Part shown: positions 32,187 through 41,814 of the stretch, in pieces | Layout of the letters: each line of letters begins with the position of its first letter | Position numbering within the stretch: the stretch's first letter is position 1 | Assembly (NCBI GenBank): GCA_011525695.1 | Contig: WYBX01000086.1 | Span: forward strand, 1 to 64,000 | DNA from: Verrucomicrobiia bacterium | GTDB taxonomy: Bacteria > Verrucomicrobiota > Verrucomicrobiia > Opitutales > Opitutaceae | DNA length: 64,000 nucleotides | Direction of reading: 5' to 3' | Program-made: the position numbers and the translations under genes | Notes under the pieces: generated by a model | What the model was told of the DNA's origin: nothing | Databases searched by the model: none | The model's input: only the letters and a program-made list of their open reading frames with translations

Positions 32187-34019
32187 GTGAACCTGTCGTT
32201 GTCCCACCTGGCTCCCTGGCTCCGGCGCGCGGATCTCCGGCTCGCGGGCTTTGGAATCTCCGCGGTCGTTGCCGTATACGTCGGATTTGTGGCCGTCCCG
32301 GTAAGCACCGCAGAAGCGTGGGTGACCCGCGGCGGCTACTATGTGATGCTGGTGACCGTCGGCCTGTTTTGCCACGCGTTGTGGCGGTTGCGAGGGGAGT
32401 TCGCGCGACATAGTCGTGCGCTCACGGCGCGCGAGGCGGTGGTGACGGCTGCCCTCATCGCTGGATTTTCGTTCCTGGCGATCAACTCGGAACCCTACCG
32501 CGCGAAGATTCTGAACGATGAGTACGTGCTCCAGTCCACGGCGTTCAATCTGCACTACTACCGCGATGTCGCCACGATGGTGCGCGGGTACGACCTGCAG
32601 GGCTCATTCGTATCCACCGACAACTTCCTCGACAAGCGGCCCTTCTTTTATCCGTTCCTCGTTTCGCTGGCCCACGATCTCACCGGCTACCGGGTGGCAA
32701 ACGCCTTTGTGATCAACTCGCTGATGCTGCCCGTGGCGCTGCTGCTGGCTTTCGCGATCGGGCGGCTGCTGGCCGGCTTCCGTGCCGGGTTGCTGGCAGT
32801 GCTGCTGCTGGGAACCCTTCCGCTCCTGGGCCAGAACGCCACCGGTTCCGGGATGGAACTCACCAACGCGGTCATGATCCTGGCCGCGATGCTGCTCGGC
32901 GCGGTGTTCCTGGCGGAGCCCGACGAACGCCGGTTGGCCGCCTTCCTGCTCGCCACGGTGCTCCTGGCCCAGTCGCGCTACGAATCGGCGCTGTTCGTGT
33001 TGTCCACCGCGCTCGTCGTCGGAGCCGCCTGGATCCAGCGTCGGCAGATCGTGCTGCCTTGGATCGGGGCCTTGGTGCCGTGGCTGCTGCTGCCGGTCGC
33101 CCTCCAGAACAAGGTGGTCTCCAACACGCCCATTTTGTGGGAACTCAACGAACGCGCCGAGACCCGGTTCGCGCTTTCCTACTTCCCGGAGAACCTGCGC
33201 GGGGCCGTTTCGTATCTGTTCAATCGTGACGCGGAGCGTTCCAACTCCCTGATCCTTTCCCTGCTTGGTGCGCTGGCGGTGCTCTGGGCGATCGGTTCCC
33301 TCATCCGGGCGTGGCGCAGGGGTGGGCCGGCAGACCCGGCGCGCGCTGCACTGGCAGCCTTTGGGCTGGTCATCCTGGCCAATACCCTCCTGGTCCTGTG
33401 CTACTATTGGGCGAGGTTCGATGATCCGATGGCTTCACGGTTCAGCCTGCCCTTTCATGTCCTGGCGGCATTCGCGATCGTCGTGATGATGGCGGATCTC
33501 GATCGGTGGCTGCCCGCGACGCGCGGGTTGATCGTGGTGGTTGGAATCTTCTCCACGGCGATGGCCGTCTCACGCTACAGTTATCATCATTACTCGTACC
33601 TCGGCGCGGAGGAGGTGGAGTGGCAGCGGCGTTTCGTCGCCGCGCTGCCTCCGGGCGAGCGCCTGATCATCACCGGGCTTTCGACCGTGCCGTGGTTGCT
33701 GGACAAGCACCCGTCCATACTGGTCGGTCGCGCGAGGCTGGTGCCGGATCGCCTGGAATATCAGCTCGGCCCGGGCGGGTTGTTTCACGAAATCCTGGTG
33801 ATTCAGCAATTGCGGCCGACCACGCCCGAGGGCCGGCACGCGGTGCTGCCGGAGGACCGGTTGCCCGAGAGCTTCCGTCTCGAGCTGCTCGCCGAAAAGC
33901 GGTTTGGCACGCGAATTTCCCGCATCAGCCGGCTGGCCGCCGTCGACCTGCCTGCGGACTGGCGGCCGCCCGGGAGTTCCCCGGCGACCCCGGGATCACC
34001 GGCCCGAGCCGCAAAATGA
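32187..34019 (+). CDS. Multi-pass GT-C-type glycosyltransferase-like membrane protein, paralogue
   Basis: A 610-residue paralogue of the preceding gene, with the same order of landmarks: acidic pair in ILNDEYVLQS, LDKRPFFYPF, TGYR, TLPLLGQNATGSG, AQSRYESALF and a late CYYWARFDDP, which corresponds to CYFWGTFDDP upstream. The start is a GTG 13 bases after the previous stop. The two genes are a tandem duplication that has diverged substantially, so they probably handle different sugars or acceptors. The stop is one base before the next ATG. Confidence 0.75.
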   Translation: MNLSLSHLAPWLRRADLRLAGFGISAVVAVYVGFVAVPVSTAEAWVTRGGYYVMLVTVGLFCHALWRLRGEFARHSRALTAREAVVTAALIAGFSFLAINSEPYRAKILNDEYVLQSTAFNLHYYRDVATMVRGYDLQGSFVSTDNFLDKRPFFYPFLVSLAHDLTGYRVANAFVINSLMLPVALLLAFAIGRLLAGFRAGLLAVLLLGTLPLLGQNATGSGMELTNAVMILAAMLLGAVFLAEPDERRLAAFLLATVLLAQSRYESALFVLSTALVVGAAWIQRRQIVLPWIGALVPWLLLPVALQNKVVSNTPILWELNERAETRFALSYFPENLRGAVSYLFNRDAERSNSLILSLLGALAVLWAIGSLIRAWRRGGPADPARAALAAFGLVILANTLLVLCYYWARFDDPMASRFSLPFHVLAAFAIVVMMADLDRWLPATRGLIVVVGIFSTAMAVSRYSYHHYSYLGAEEVEWQRRFVAALPPGERLIITGLSTVPWLLDKHPSILVGRARLVPDRLEYQLGPGGLFHEILVIQQLRPTTPEGRHAVLPEDRLPESFRLELLAEKRFGTRISRISRLAAVDLPADWRPPGSSPATPGSPARAAK

Positions 34020-34020
34020 A

Positions 34021-35298
34021 ATGAGCCGCCCGCTGTTTTCTCCCCTGGGTCGGGTTGCGCGCGCGCGGTTGATCTTCATTGGGCTGACGGTCGCCGGCCT
34101 GGCCGCGTTCGCGCTGGCGCCATCGTTCAAGCGCCACCTGGGCATCACGGATCACGGGCGCTGGTTCATGGACTCGTTCGCGGTGCTCGCGGCGAGCGAT
34201 GCCCTGCGCGCGGGCATCAACCCGGAAATCACGAACCCGCTGGATCCATTCGGGGTCGTGCACGCCTATACCGACTGGTGGTATGTACTGGGGGATCTCG
34301 GGCTGACGCGTCATGACAACTTTCTGGTCGGCGGCGGCTGGGTGCTCGGTTTTCTCGTGATCCTCTGGTTGACGCTGCGGCCACGGACCGAGGCGGAGGC
34401 GATCTGGTACGCGGTCCTGTCCCTCTCGCCGCCAGTACTGCTCGGATTCAACCGTGCCAATAGTGATTTGTTGATCTTTGCCATCCTCGGGCTCGGAGCG
34501 TTGGCGCTGCGCTCGACGGCCCGATGGAGATGGCCGCTGGCGCTCGCGGCCATCGCGGTGGCGACCGGGCTGAAATTCTATCCCGTCGTGGCGGCCTACA
34601 CCTTTGTGCTCCTGCGTCCGGGACGCCGGCTGCTGGTGGCACTGGCAGCCAGCATCGTGGTGCTGGGGGCGGTGCTGCTCGACATCGCCCCAACGATGCA
34701 TCGGGCAATGTTTTTCATGCCGACCGTCGTTCATCAATTCGGTGGGCCGATGATTTTTCGGGACTTCGGCTGGAATGGCTCGGGGCCAGTCTGGGTCGGG
34801 GTGCTCATCCTTGGAATCGGGGGAAGCCTCTGCGTTCGCCAGCGCTGGACCACCGGCCTCGCCGATGGATCCGATGCGCGCGATGAACGAATCCTTTTCA
34901 CCCTGGGCGCCATCGTGATGACCGGCTGCTTCGTCCTGACCATCAACTACAGCTACCGGGCCATTTTCGGCCTCTGGCTTGCCCCGTGGCTGTGGCGTGA
35001 AGCGACGGCCAGTCAGCACGGCACCCGGCGGACGGCGGCGCGCGTTGCCGGGTGGCTGCTATTTGCCGTGATGTGGCTGGAGGGGATTTGCTGCTTGTTG
35101 CTCAACGCCCTGGTTGCGCCGGCACCCATCGAAATCCTGGATCGCGTCTACACCATGTGGCGGATCGGGCTGCAGCCGTTTGCGTGGGCACTTTTTGTCA
35201 TGCTGTCCGGCTGGCTCCTGGATCTGGCGCTTCGAACCCGGCACGTGTTCTCTCCAGCGGTTGCCGTCGCCGGCCAGCCAGAAGAGTGCGAGCAATGA
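34021..35298 (+). CDS. GT87/DUF2029-like membrane glycosyltransferase
   Basis: A 425-residue protein with about 10 membrane helices. An early acidic residue pair lies in ITDHGRWFMDSFAVL, then YTDWWYVLGDLGLTRHDNFLVGG, LGFNRANSDLLIFAIL and ATGLKFYPVVAA, with FRDFGWNGSGP later. The NRANxDL and GxKxYP motifs are typical of the DUF2029/GT87 group (alpha-mannosyltransferase-like). It directly follows the previous gene (one-base gap) and precedes a clear paralogue. Confidence 0.75.
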   Translation: MSRPLFSPLGRVARARLIFIGLTVAGLAAFALAPSFKRHLGITDHGRWFMDSFAVLAASDALRAGINPEITNPLDPFGVVHAYTDWWYVLGDLGLTRHDNFLVGGGWVLGFLVILWLTLRPRTEAEAIWYAVLSLSPPVLLGFNRANSDLLIFAILGLGALALRSTARWRWPLALAAIAVATGLKFYPVVAAYTFVLLRPGRRLLVALAASIVVLGAVLLDIAPTMHRAMFFMPTVVHQFGGPMIFRDFGWNGSGPVWVGVLILGIGGSLCVRQRWTTGLADGSDARDERILFTLGAIVMTGCFVLTINYSYRAIFGLWLAPWLWREATASQHGTRRTAARVAGWLLFAVMWLEGICCLLLNALVAPAPIEILDRVYTMWRIGLQPFAWALFVMLSGWLLDLALRTRHVFSPAVAVAGQPEECEQ

Positions 35299-35389
35299 CG
35301 ATGACGGGCGGAATCACGCTGCTGGCGCCATCCGGCACGAAACTGGGGGCGGACGTGTCGTGCCATCGTCCCAAGATCACCGCGATCCC

Positions 35390-36607
35390 ATGAGGCCTGA
35401 GCCACGCGCCCGGGGTTTGCTTGCAGCCATTCTGCTGCTCGGCGTGCTGCTGTCGGCTTTGTGGCCCGCGGCGCGCCTGTGGCTGGGGGTGACGGATATG
35501 GGCATATGGTTCGCGGACTCCTATGCCGTTCTCGCCGCCATCGATGCCACGAACCTGGGGTACGACATTGAGCAATCCAATGCGCTGGACCTGCTGAGCC
35601 GTCCCCACGTTTACAGCGACTGGTGGCTTGCCCTGGGGTGGTTGGGCTTGTCCCGGGACGACAATTTTCTGGTCGGTGGGACTTGGGTCCTGGCGTTCCT
35701 GGTGGCAACCTGGCTCACGCTCCGGCCGCGTGGAACCGCTGAGGCCGTCGGATTCTCGCTGCTCGCCGTGTCACCGCCGGTGTTGCTGGCGATTAACCGG
35801 GCAAACAATGACCTCGTCATCTTTGCCTTGCTCGCCCTGAGCGGGTGGGCGATGACGTGCCGGCCCAAGCGTGGATGGCTGGGCACGCTGGCCGGAATTG
35901 TCGTGGCGACAGGACTGAAAATCTATCCGGCCGTCGCCGTTCTGGTGTTCCTGTTGCTGCGCTCGCCGCGTGCCCGGATGGTTGCCGGGCTCGCCGCTGC
36001 ATTGGCCATTACAATCGTGTTCGCCAGCATCGCGCCGGCGATTGCGCGCGCCAGCGTCCCGGCGCCGGAAACAATCCACACCTTCGGGGCAGCCATCCTG
36101 CTCGGGAAGCTCGGCTGGGACGGCCTGCAAGCGACGGTGATCGGAATTGTCATCATCGCAGTCGGCGCAGCGCTCCTGGTCCGGCTCGGGTTGGTCCCAG
36201 GGCTGGCGGATCCATCGCCACCGGAGGATCGACGCGTGTGGTTTGTCCTCGGTGCGGCCCTGCTGGTCGGATGCTTCGTCGCCGGGATGAGCTATGCCTA
36301 CCGGGTCATTTTTGGACTCTGGCTCGCTCCGTGGCTTTGGCTGGAAATGCGCCAGACGGCGGGGTTCCGCCGGCTCGGCGCACAGCTGGGCGGATGGCTG
36401 CTGCTAGCCCTGATGTGGGGCGATGGTCTGTTCTGCCTCTTCGTGAATGCCACAATGACGCCGCTCTCCGAGGAGCGGTTGCAGCGTCTCAATCACCTCT
36501 GGCATTGGATCTCCCAGCCATTCGTCTGGATGCTGATGATGCTCCTGGCAGGGTGGCTGCTGGTGCTGGTGCGTGAAACGCTCCAGCGCTCCCGCCCGAG
36601 CGCGTGA
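35390..36607 (+). CDS. GT87/DUF2029-like membrane glycosyltransferase, paralogue
   Basis: A 405-residue paralogue of the preceding protein, with matching blocks in the same order: VTDMGIWFADSYAVL, YSDWWLALGWLGLSRDDNFLVGG, LAINRANNDLVIFALL, ATGLKIYPAVAV and SYAYRVIFGLWLAPWLW. The ATG at 35390 gives an N-terminus equivalent to the paralogue; a longer in-frame extension overlaps the upstream gene and is not conserved. This is the last plus-strand gene before the convergent GT39-like gene. Confidence 0.77.
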   Translation: MRPEPRARGLLAAILLLGVLLSALWPAARLWLGVTDMGIWFADSYAVLAAIDATNLGYDIEQSNALDLLSRPHVYSDWWLALGWLGLSRDDNFLVGGTWVLAFLVATWLTLRPRGTAEAVGFSLLAVSPPVLLAINRANNDLVIFALLALSGWAMTCRPKRGWLGTLAGIVVATGLKIYPAVAVLVFLLLRSPRARMVAGLAAALAITIVFASIAPAIARASVPAPETIHTFGAAILLGKLGWDGLQATVIGIVIIAVGAALLVRLGLVPGLADPSPPEDRRVWFVLGAALLVGCFVAGMSYAYRVIFGLWLAPWLWLEMRQTAGFRRLGAQLGGWLLLALMWGDGLFCLFVNATMTPLSEERLQRLNHLWHWISQPFVWMLMMLLAGWLLVLVRETLQRSRPSA

Positions 36608-36634
36608 CCACGATGGCCGGCCCGCCCGCCGCGG

Positions 36635-38623
36635 TCATCCACCCGTCACGGTCCTCTCAATCAATGCACTCCAAGCCTTGAGCGATTCGCCGGTCGCCGC
36701 CGCGAGTTCCTCCGAGTCGAGCCGGTAAACCAGGATCGAATAGCCGATCATCGCATCGCATGGGCGGACCCGCAGGTAGTGGCAGAGCCGCGCGAACCGC
36801 AGTTGATCGTAGCGCTTCCAAACCTCGTCAGCCGGTCCTTCACCGGGAACGCGTTCGTGAGGCTTTCCGGAAGCTCCCAACGCCAGTAGCATTGGCTCGA
36901 GCGCCCGCAGTCGCTGGAACTCCTGCTCGCGATTGAGCGTCCAGTCTCCGCGATAAGGACTGTAAACCTGCTGCAGCATCGTCGCGCTGATGGCATACAG
37001 CCCGGGCTGCAGCGGGACCCACGGCCGGGGTTCACCGACAACGGGAAGGCAGGGAAGCGCAGCGGCTTGGAGGCCCTCGTACTCCGGATCGCCGGTCCCA
37101 AAATAGGACAGGTACACCCGGTCGCGCCGGGCGTGGCGATCGATCCAGTCCTTCAGACCGGACAGATCCTGGCCCCAATCCAGCGAACTGTCCACGAGGT
37201 GCCTCCAGCCATTCGCCGGGCCACCAACCAGCGGGTTGAAGTACGCGAGGCAGTGCGGGCGGATCCCTTGCGAGGCGGCGACCTGCCATGCCAGCAGGCC
37301 GGCGATCACGGTTGCCATCGCGCACTTGCGGCGGGCGAAATACCGGCCGGACCAGCCCGCGGCGATGAACAGCACCGGATAGGTGGGGAGGATGTGTCGG
37401 TGGCCGATGTTGAGATGACTTGCGAGCGAGGTGATCCAATAACCCGCGAACAGGACCGCGAGCGGAGTCAACGGCCACAACCGTTGGAGCAACGGGCTGG
37501 CGCCCTGGGCCAGCCTCGAGCGGGCTGCAGCGACGAGCGCCGCGACCGCTCCACCGACCGAAATGAGCAGGAACGGCAGCGTGGTCTTGATCAGAAACGT
37601 CCAGGGGAAAAACCAAACCCAGCCGTAGATGCTGTACTCGCCGCTCATGAAGGCGCCGCGGGCGCGGGAGAACTGGAGGACGAACGCCAGGCCGTAGAGC
37701 CAGGCCTCCGGCAGCAGGCGCGCCTCCTTGATCCACCAGATGACTTTCGCCGGAAAGCCGATGCCCGTGAGCGTCCATCCCCAGCCATGGTTGAACGTGG
37801 CGCCATCGCTGAATTCGGGCGCGAAGGCCGAGAAGCGGAATCCGTAGAAAAGCCAGATGATGGCCCAGGTCGCGATCGCATGGACGGCAATGGTGCGCGC
37901 CAGCCGCGAAAGTGGCGTCCGCCAGCCGGTCCGGCGCTGTTCGGCCACGAGCCATGGGATCGCGATGAGCGTCAGCATCGGCGGCAGCAGCACGGCGGAG
38001 AATTTTGCCACGAATGCCAGCCCCAGGGTTGCAGCACTGATCCCAGTCCAGACTGCGCCGGGATTTTGCAGGTGTCGCCACCAGGCGCCGACCGAGGCCA
38101 GGAAGAAGAAAGTCATGACCACGTCCGAGGTCGTGAGCGCACCATGGGCGAGAAAGGTCGGGCTGAAGGTGAACAGGACCAGTGACAGGAATCCGCCCCG
38201 CCAACCAAACAATGCCCGGGACCAGAAGAATACCAGCAGCCCCGTGGCCGCGCTGACCATTGCGATCATGGAGCGACCGAGGAAAAGCCACTCGCCGGTG
38301 GAAACTCCCTGCCGGTAGAAGAACCTGTGGCCGTAGTTCCAGATGTCTGCGGTCCGCCAGGATTCCGAATCGGAGGGGGGAAGCGGCACCCGCGCCACGG
38401 TCATCGGCAGTGCGGCGAGCCGCTGCGGCAGGTTGCCGTTCTCGGGATGGAGCCGGTAATCGTTGCGCACATTGTACGCCTGCCCTGCGGTCAGATGTGC
38501 GATTTCGTCGGCGGTCATCGACTTGTCGACCGTGGCGGTGACGGCGAGCACCGCGTGCAGCAGCGCCAGGAGAAGGGCGAGCGCCAGCAGGAACCCCCGC
38601 GAGGGCTTGTAGACGGCTCGCAT
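36635..38623 (-). CDS. GT39-family (PMT/ArnT-like) glycosyltransferase
   Basis: A 662-residue integral-membrane transferase with an N-terminal helix, the acidic motif in SMTADEIAHLTAG after it (GT-C catalytic region), and about 11 further helices (including FFLASVGAWW and PLAVLFAGYWITSLASH). The periplasmic C-terminal domain holds the SSLDWGQDLSGLKDW stretch common in this group. It would move a sugar from a polyprenyl-phosphate donor on the outer face of the inner membrane. The ATG at 38623 is chosen at the first hydrophobic helix. It is divergent from the methyltransferase gene and convergent with the GT87-like gene. Confidence 0.85.
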   Translation of the reverse strand: MRAVYKPSRGFLLALALLLALLHAVLAVTATVDKSMTADEIAHLTAGQAYNVRNDYRLHPENGNLPQRLAALPMTVARVPLPPSDSESWRTADIWNYGHRFFYRQGVSTGEWLFLGRSMIAMVSAATGLLVFFWSRALFGWRGGFLSLVLFTFSPTFLAHGALTTSDVVMTFFFLASVGAWWRHLQNPGAVWTGISAATLGLAFVAKFSAVLLPPMLTLIAIPWLVAEQRRTGWRTPLSRLARTIAVHAIATWAIIWLFYGFRFSAFAPEFSDGATFNHGWGWTLTGIGFPAKVIWWIKEARLLPEAWLYGLAFVLQFSRARGAFMSGEYSIYGWVWFFPWTFLIKTTLPFLLISVGGAVAALVAAARSRLAQGASPLLQRLWPLTPLAVLFAGYWITSLASHLNIGHRHILPTYPVLFIAAGWSGRYFARRKCAMATVIAGLLAWQVAASQGIRPHCLAYFNPLVGGPANGWRHLVDSSLDWGQDLSGLKDWIDRHARRDRVYLSYFGTGDPEYEGLQAAALPCLPVVGEPRPWVPLQPGLYAISATMLQQVYSPYRGDWTLNREQEFQRLRALEPMLLALGASGKPHERVPGEGPADEVWKRYDQLRFARLCHYLRVRPCDAMIGYSILVYRLDSEELAAATGESLKAWSALIERTVTGG

Positions 38624-38824
38624 CAGGAAGGGGAGTCTCCCTCCGCGGTCCGTGCAGACATGCCGAACATCCGCCGGCGCGGCGCGACGGCGGTGGCAAG
38701 AACGCCGGGAGGAAGTGCGCGCCGCCGCGAACGGGCAGGGGAAGCTGGCGTGGTCGCGGGACCGGGCATCGGTTTCAACTTGGACAAGCGGCGCGGAGAA
38801 AACAATGCTTTGGGGAGACACCCG

Positions 38825-39568
38825 ATGGATCCCGCGGAATACACGAACCTGCAGTCGATCGAGGGGCGGCATTGGTATTACGCCGGCAAGCGCGAAATCG
38901 TGCGCCACTGGCTGGCGCGAACCGCCGGCCCGCGGCCGGACGACACGCTGCTCGATTGCGGCGCCGGCACCGGAATCTTTGCCCAGGAGATGGAGGCCCA
39001 CTGCCGGGTGCTCGTCCTCGATGATCACGAGGAGGCGCTGCGGATCCTGCGCACGCGGTTCCGGCCGGAGCAGATCCTCAGCCTGACCGGCGACCGCGTG
39101 CCGCTGCCGGACGGCTCGCTCGAAATCATCACCGCGCTCGACGTGCTCGAACATGTCCCGGATGACGCTGCCGTAGTGAGGGGTTTTCACCGACTGCTCA
39201 AGCCGGGCGGGGTGGCGGTGATCACGGTGCCGGCCTGCATGGCATTGTGGAGCGACTGGGATGTGGCGCTGCATCATCACCGCCGCTATTCCCGCGGCCA
39301 GTTGCGCGGGCTTTTCGCGCCTGAGGATTGGGAAGTGGTGCATGTCAACTACACCAATGTCCTGGTGTTTCCCGCCGTCTGGCTCGTGCGCAAGGCACGC
39401 GCGCTGTTTCCCTCCTCCCGCGCGGGCGGGGCGGCGCGGGCGGAGGATCGGCTGCCTCCGGCGTGGTTGAACGCCCTCCTCCGGGCGGGCTTCGTCATCC
39501 CTGCCCGCTGGCGGCTGCCGCTGCCCTTTGGCGTGAGCCTGCTGCTCGTTGCGCGGAAACGCTGCTAA
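38825..39568 (+). CDS. Class I SAM-dependent methyltransferase
   Basis: A 247-residue cytoplasmic methyltransferase of the UbiE/UbiG-like Methyltransf_11 type. The SAM-binding glycine motif DCGAGTG lies near residue 43, the acidic ribose contact in LVLDDHEEA, and the post-motif ALDVLEHVPDD near residues 100-110. The segment HHHRRYSRGQLRGLF is typical of methyltransferases in cell-surface glycan loci. It overlaps the following opposite-strand gene by four bases at the 3' ends. The target is presumably a lipid carrier or a sugar, judged from neighbours only. Confidence 0.87.
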   Translation: MDPAEYTNLQSIEGRHWYYAGKREIVRHWLARTAGPRPDDTLLDCGAGTGIFAQEMEAHCRVLVLDDHEEALRILRTRFRPEQILSLTGDRVPLPDGSLEIITALDVLEHVPDDAAVVRGFHRLLKPGGVAVITVPACMALWSDWDVALHHHRRYSRGQLRGLFAPEDWEVVHVNYTNVLVFPAVWLVRKARALFPSSRAGGAARAEDRLPPAWLNALLRAGFVIPARWRLPLPFGVSLLLVARKRC

Positions 39569-41814
39569 GGTTCCTGCTTCAGGCGCGCGAGCGCGACCTC
39601 TTCGCCTTCGGGGCCACGAAACGTGATCAGCGCACCGGCGATCGGCCGGGGTCCGGCATGCCGATCGAAGTGAACGTGGAGGGTGGCCGGACCGTCGAGC
39701 CGCAGCGGCCAGGGCAGATTCTGCGGCGCGGCAACCGGCCGGCCGGCGAAGTCCGTGGGCGTCGCTTCGACCCGGGCATTTGCCTCGTCAAGGACGAGCG
39801 CTTCGCCCGACGAACCGGGGACGGAGAGCACCTCGATCCGTGCGACTGTCCGACCGGGCGGAAGCAGCGCCCGCAGTTCGAGCCGGGTGTTTGCCTGTCC
39901 GGGTGCAGCGACATCGTCTCGCTGGATTCGCATCGCGCCGAGCATCAGGGGCGAGACTTCGCGACCATTGCGGACGCAGAACTCAAATCCATCGAGCGAG
40001 AAGACCGGGCTGAAGTGGCTGGCGATATAGTCATGCAGGGCCCCGGCAGGAGCGAACCCGCGCTGGCGGAGGAATTCGATGTGAGTACGCTGGACGATCA
40101 CGCAGGCCCGCGGCTCCGCCTCCAGGACGTCGATGATCCGCTGCTGTTCGGACCGGTTGAGGAGCGAGAACCAGTGCGTGACATTGCCGAGAGTCGGGGT
40201 CCTCACGTTGCTCCACAGGTTGAAGCTGAACATCCCCGGTTCGGAAAAGAGGATCGCGCCATGCGCCTCCGCATTGAGACTGAGGATGCGGTACAGCGCC
40301 ACGGAATCGGAGGGAAGCCGGAGCGGTCCCGCCCCGCGGAGATCCAAATCGCTGCCCTCCCGGTAGCGCGCCGCGACCTGGGTGAGCCCGAAGCCGAGCC
40401 AGAGCGTAACGAGCACCAGGCCGACATTCAGCGCAGCGAACGGAAGGTGCCACGGGACGGGCGATGAGTCGCGACCGGCGAACCATTGTGCCGCCTGGAT
40501 CGTACCGATGGCCGCGAGCGGGAGGATTAGGAACGTGCCCCACGCGATCTGGCTGCCGGCGACGGGAAAGGCGTGCAGGAACTGGCCGAGCAGCAGGAGG
40601 CCCACCCAAGCGCGGGCTGAGACGAGCGGGGGTGTCTCGCTGGGCAGGGGCCAAAGGAAGAGCCAGAGCGCCGGAGCCCCATACCCGAAGAGCAGCCGAT
40701 CCGGGCTCAACGCCGGAAACTGTATCATGGCCGTTGCGACACCGACGCCGGCGGCCAGCCGCAAACCTGCCACCAGCCGATCCGCGGTGCGGCTCCCGCG
40801 GTGCCGGAATACGCTGCAGGTGACGCACAGCAGCAGCGAACCGAACGCCGCGACGATCGTTCCCGGCGGCCAGAGGTAACGCAGGCTGAAGCTGGTCGGC
40901 TGTTGCAGCGGTCGAATCAGAATCCCGTGGATCAGCTCGGCCAAGGTCGTTCCGCGCGCCAGGGTGGTGCCCACCACCAGTGCGGCGATGGCCGCACCGG
41001 CACCCACGCCCCAGCTGACGGCTTGCCTGCCCACCCGCGGGGTCCCGGCCGGCCGCACAGCGAGCACGATGCTGATGCCGGAAAGGCCGAAGATCAGCGC
41101 ATAGGTTTGAACCCAGCCGGTCTCGAGCAGCGGCCGCATCAGTGCCAGCGGAAGTGCGACCATGCCGGCGATGAGCAGCCCCGGAGCCCAGCGGCGGATC
41201 GTCGGGTTGCGCGCATGAAGCAGCATCCAGGCTGCGGCGGAGAGACCGGCCAGCCCGCCGACATTTATTTTCGTCAGGACGAGTGACGCGACGGCAGCGC
41301 CGGTGAGGATTGCCCAGCCTGCGACCCTGCCCCGGGCAAGCAACCAGTAGCCGGCTGCGGCCATGATGGCGGTGATTAGCGTGATCAACCCGCCGGGATG
41401 GGACGGCTCGCTCGCCATAATCCAGAGATACGCGAATGTTGCGGCCAGCGATGCCAGTGTCGCCGGCAGGCTGCGCGTGGCGTGCCGCACCAGGGCTGCC
41501 GCGAGGATGGCTGCTCCGCTCCACGCGGCGAGCGTCAGGAGCCGGCCGGCCGCATGGGTGAACGGAACGCCCAGTTTATGCAGCGCTGCATGGAGCACGT
41601 AGGGAAAGGGGCCGTATTGGCTGAAGACGTCCCGGTAGAGCCCGCCATGCTCGGCAAAACTCCGCAGCGACATGAGCACGTAGCCCTCGTCGTCGTAGTA
41701 CATGAACGCGCTGAACATCACCAGCCCGGCGGCCGTTGCGAGCGCCGTGGCGGCAAGGGCAGCTATCAGGGTTGGCCAACCGGCGGTGCCGGTGGCTGGG
41801 TGCGGCTCAGTCAC
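39565..41814 (-). CDS. Large multi-pass membrane protein, GT-C-like
   Basis: A 749-residue protein with about 12 membrane helices in the first 470 residues and a soluble C-terminal region (about 280 residues) that ends in a beta-rich domain (LRLDGPATLHVHFDR). An acidic cluster in FMYYDDEGYVL, just after the first helix, and QYGPFPYVLH resemble the donor site of GT-C transferases. No specific family name can be given. The start codon is GTG, overlapping the GT2 gene upstream by eight bases, so the two are coupled. That suggests the GT2 enzyme makes the lipid-linked sugar this protein uses. Confidence 0.72.
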   Translation of the reverse strand: MTEPHPATGTAGWPTLIAALAATALATAAGLVMFSAFMYYDDEGYVLMSLRSFAEHGGLYRDVFSQYGPFPYVLHAALHKLGVPFTHAAGRLLTLAAWSGAAILAAALVRHATRSLPATLASLAATFAYLWIMASEPSHPGGLITLITAIMAAAGYWLLARGRVAGWAILTGAAVASLVLTKINVGGLAGLSAAAWMLLHARNPTIRRWAPGLLIAGMVALPLALMRPLLETGWVQTYALIFGLSGISIVLAVRPAGTPRVGRQAVSWGVGAGAAIAALVVGTTLARGTTLAELIHGILIRPLQQPTSFSLRYLWPPGTIVAAFGSLLLCVTCSVFRHRGSRTADRLVAGLRLAAGVGVATAMIQFPALSPDRLLFGYGAPALWLFLWPLPSETPPLVSARAWVGLLLLGQFLHAFPVAGSQIAWGTFLILPLAAIGTIQAAQWFAGRDSSPVPWHLPFAALNVGLVLVTLWLGFGLTQVAARYREGSDLDLRGAGPLRLPSDSVALYRILSLNAEAHGAILFSEPGMFSFNLWSNVRTPTLGNVTHWFSLLNRSEQQRIIDVLEAEPRACVIVQRTHIEFLRQRGFAPAGALHDYIASHFSPVFSLDGFEFCVRNGREVSPLMLGAMRIQRDDVAAPGQANTRLELRALLPPGRTVARIEVLSVPGSSGEALVLDEANARVEATPTDFAGRPVAAPQNLPWPLRLDGPATLHVHFDRHAGPRPIAGALITFRGPEGEEVALARLKQEP

